From WTFY01 sp026713925 (GTDB lineage: Bacteria; Pseudomonadota; Gammaproteobacteria; UBA4575), in NCBI GenBank assembly GCA_963662355.1, contig OY759361.1, positions 1-64,000 on the forward strand: 64,000 nt of DNA, read 5' to 3'. The notes beneath the pieces were generated by a model. The model was not told where the DNA came from and made no database searches. It was given only the letters and a program-made list of their open reading frames with translations. This document shows, in pieces, positions 62,733-64,000 of this stretch (the stretch's first letter is position 1; each line of letters begins with the position of its first letter). Made by a program: the position numbers and the translations under genes.

Positions 62733-64000
62733 CTACTGCATTCCACGTACCGGACTGTAGGCTTTGCGGTATGTGTCCGACAGCTCCTGGGCCTCGCTGA
62801 TTGCAGCAGGCGTCATCTCAGGAGCCAAGGCCTCGCGGAACTCCATGGCCTGCTGGTTGCCTTGTGCGGCCGCGGCATTCAGCCAGGCGTATGCCTGTAC
62901 CTCATCCTGGGGCACGCCCTGACCCTGGGCATACATTACTCCGAGATTGAACTGCGCCCAGACATGCCCCCGCTCAGCGGCCTGGCTCCACCAGTACACC
63001 ACCTGGTCATCATCGCGGGCCACGCCCTGGCCTGCGGCATGCATGGCGCCGAGACTGTACTGTGCGACGGTGAACCCCTGACCGGCCGCCTGGCGGTACC
63101 AGTGTGCGGTCTGGGTGTAATCCTGGGGCACGCCTGAGCCCTGGGCATACATGGCGCCGAGATTGTATTGCGCCAGGGCATGCCCCTGCTTGGCTGCCTG
63201 GCGAAGCCAGTACACGGCCTGCTCGTAGTCCAGATCCACCCCATTGCCTTGCGTATACATGCCGCCGAGGCTCAGTTGCGCCTGAGCGGCACCCTGCTCG
63301 GCCGCCTGGCGGTACCAGTGTACGGCCTGGGTATCATCGCGGGCCACGCCCAGTCCTTGCCTATACATCTCGCCGAGATGGTGCTGGGCCGGGGCATGTC
63401 CCTGTCCGGCAGACCTGCGATACCAGTGCACCGCCTGGGCCGGATCCCGGGGAGTCCCTTCGCCATTCTGGTACATGACGGCAAGATTAAACTGGGAGAT
63501 GGCATCTCCCTGCTTGGCTGCCTCGAGATACCAGTGTACCGCCTGGGCCGGATCCCAGGTCACCCCCTCACCACGGCTGTACATCAGCCCGAGGTTGTGC
63601 TGCGCCAGGGCGACGCCCTGCTCGGCCGCCTGGCGGTACCAGTGCGCAGCCTCGGCATCATCCCGCGACAGCCCGTCGCCCATGTGGTACATGACGGCAA
63701 GACTGAACTGCGCCTGCGCGACGCCCTGCTCGGCCGCCTGGCGGTACCAGTCTCCTGCCTGGACTGCATCTTGGGACACGCCTACCCCTGTGCTGTACAT
63801 CAGCCCGAGATTATGCTGTGCCTCGGCGTTTCCCTGCTCGGCCGCCTGGCGGTACCAGTAGACGGCCTGGGCCGGATCCAGCTCTACCCCTTCACCGTGG
63901 GCATACATGATGCCCAGACTGTACTGTGCCTCGGCGGCCCCCTGTTCGGCCGCCTGGCGAACCCAGCGCACTGCCTCGGCATCATCTGCGGGAACCCCCC
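62733..64000 (-). CDS. Sel1-repeat protein (5' end outside window)
   Basis: About 420 residues are visible; the frame is open to the right edge, so the N terminus and any signal peptide are missing. It consists of about eleven 36-residue Sel1-like repeats of the form AVHWYRQAAEQG..AQ.NLGxMY..G.GV..D, followed by a C-terminal cap (AEQ to SPVRGMQ). Sel1 repeats form alpha-alpha superhelices that mediate protein contacts, often in the periplasm. The repeats are close to one another, suggesting expansion by duplication. Function unknown; the next chromosomal gene after tRNA-His. Confidence 0.9.
   Translation of the reverse strand, partial: GVPADDAEAVRWVRQAAEQGAAEAQYSLGIMYAHGEGVELDPAQAVYWYRQAAEQGNAEAQHNLGLMYSTGVGVSQDAVQAGDWYRQAAEQGVAQAQFSLAVMYHMGDGLSRDDAEAAHWYRQAAEQGVALAQHNLGLMYSRGEGVTWDPAQAVHWYLEAAKQGDAISQFNLAVMYQNGEGTPRDPAQAVHWYRRSAGQGHAPAQHHLGEMYRQGLGVARDDTQAVHWYRQAAEQGAAQAQLSLGGMYTQGNGVDLDYEQAVYWLRQAAKQGHALAQYNLGAMYAQGSGVPQDYTQTAHWYRQAAGQGFTVAQYSLGAMHAAGQGVARDDDQVVYWWSQAAERGHVWAQFNLGVMYAQGQGVPQDEVQAYAWLNAAAAQGNQQAMEFREALAPEMTPAAISEAQELSDTYRKAYSPVRGMQ

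Noticed and set aside
62862..63900. Regular ~108-bp repeats that could suggest a CRISPR array
   Set aside because: The repeats encode Sel1 modules in one frame and have no unique spacers between short identical repeats.

Overview
The window is a stretch of chromosome from a gammaproteobacterium. Three conserved blocks support this: hrcA-grpE-dnaK-dnaJ ... dapB-carA-carB-greA-ftsH-glmM-tpiA-secG on the minus strand; tig-clpP-clpX-lon-hupB-tRNA-Val-tRNA-Asp-ppiD, also minus; and dnaQ-rnhA-yafS-mltD, divergently arranged. Presence of hrcA with a CIRCE-like operator, FabI and a YejABEF-type peptide importer fits a free-living or symbiotic Chromatiales-like lineage, but that placement is inference.

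Layout. 1-2285: right end of a genomic island integrated at tRNA-Leu(GAG). It shows the tail of an operon for an E1-like (ThiF-type) activating enzyme and a DUF6527-like Cys-rich protein, then a P4-type tyrosine integrase beside the tRNA. 2.8-8 kb: an MscS-like channel coupled to a soluble MgtE-N/CBS protein and a full MgtE, a 32-residue membrane peptide, and a methyltransferase-HNH fusion. 8.1-25 kb: core minus-strand run from hrcA to secG. It lacks rlmE and folP at their usual places and carries a half-length TauE/SafE protein, a possible attenuator before carA and a CIRCE-like half-site array before hrcA. 25.1-36.3 kb: nadK, recN, bamE, rnfH, ratA, an NSS transporter, smpB, a small lipoprotein, dnaQ, rnhA, yafS, mltD (four 171-bp LysM repeats) and an outer-membrane barrel protein. 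36.4-42.7 kb: four-gene peptide ABC importer. 42.8-46.8 kb: fabI, a dicarboxylate/glutamate symporter and ppiD. 47.2-54.2 kb: tRNA-Asp, tRNA-Val, hupB, lon, clpX, clpP, tig, tRNA-Leu(UAG).

55.2-62.6 kb is the most unusual part. A 46-bp direct repeat with one mismatch, made of the 3' part of tRNA-His, brackets about 7.3 kb of visibly A/T-richer DNA holding only three large genes plus one possible very small one. The three large genes are translationally coupled (ATGA and TAATG junctions): a DUF4143-type AAA ATPase, a 1361-residue NACHT/STAND-like NTPase with a C-terminal PD-(D/E)XK-like motif, and a second, divergent DUF4143-type ATPase. No integrase gene is present in it. I read this as a compact tRNA-borne cargo island encoding a candidate, possibly undescribed, anti-mobile-element defence system. 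The window ends inside a large Sel1-repeat protein gene.

Together the core genes cover protein quality control (HrcA/GrpE/DnaK/DnaJ, Lon, ClpXP, FtsH, trigger factor, PpiD), carbamoyl-phosphate, lysine and cell-wall precursor synthesis, trans-translation and envelope upkeep. Accessory interest is concentrated in the two tRNA-anchored islands. All functional calls rest on reading motifs by eye; no searches were run.
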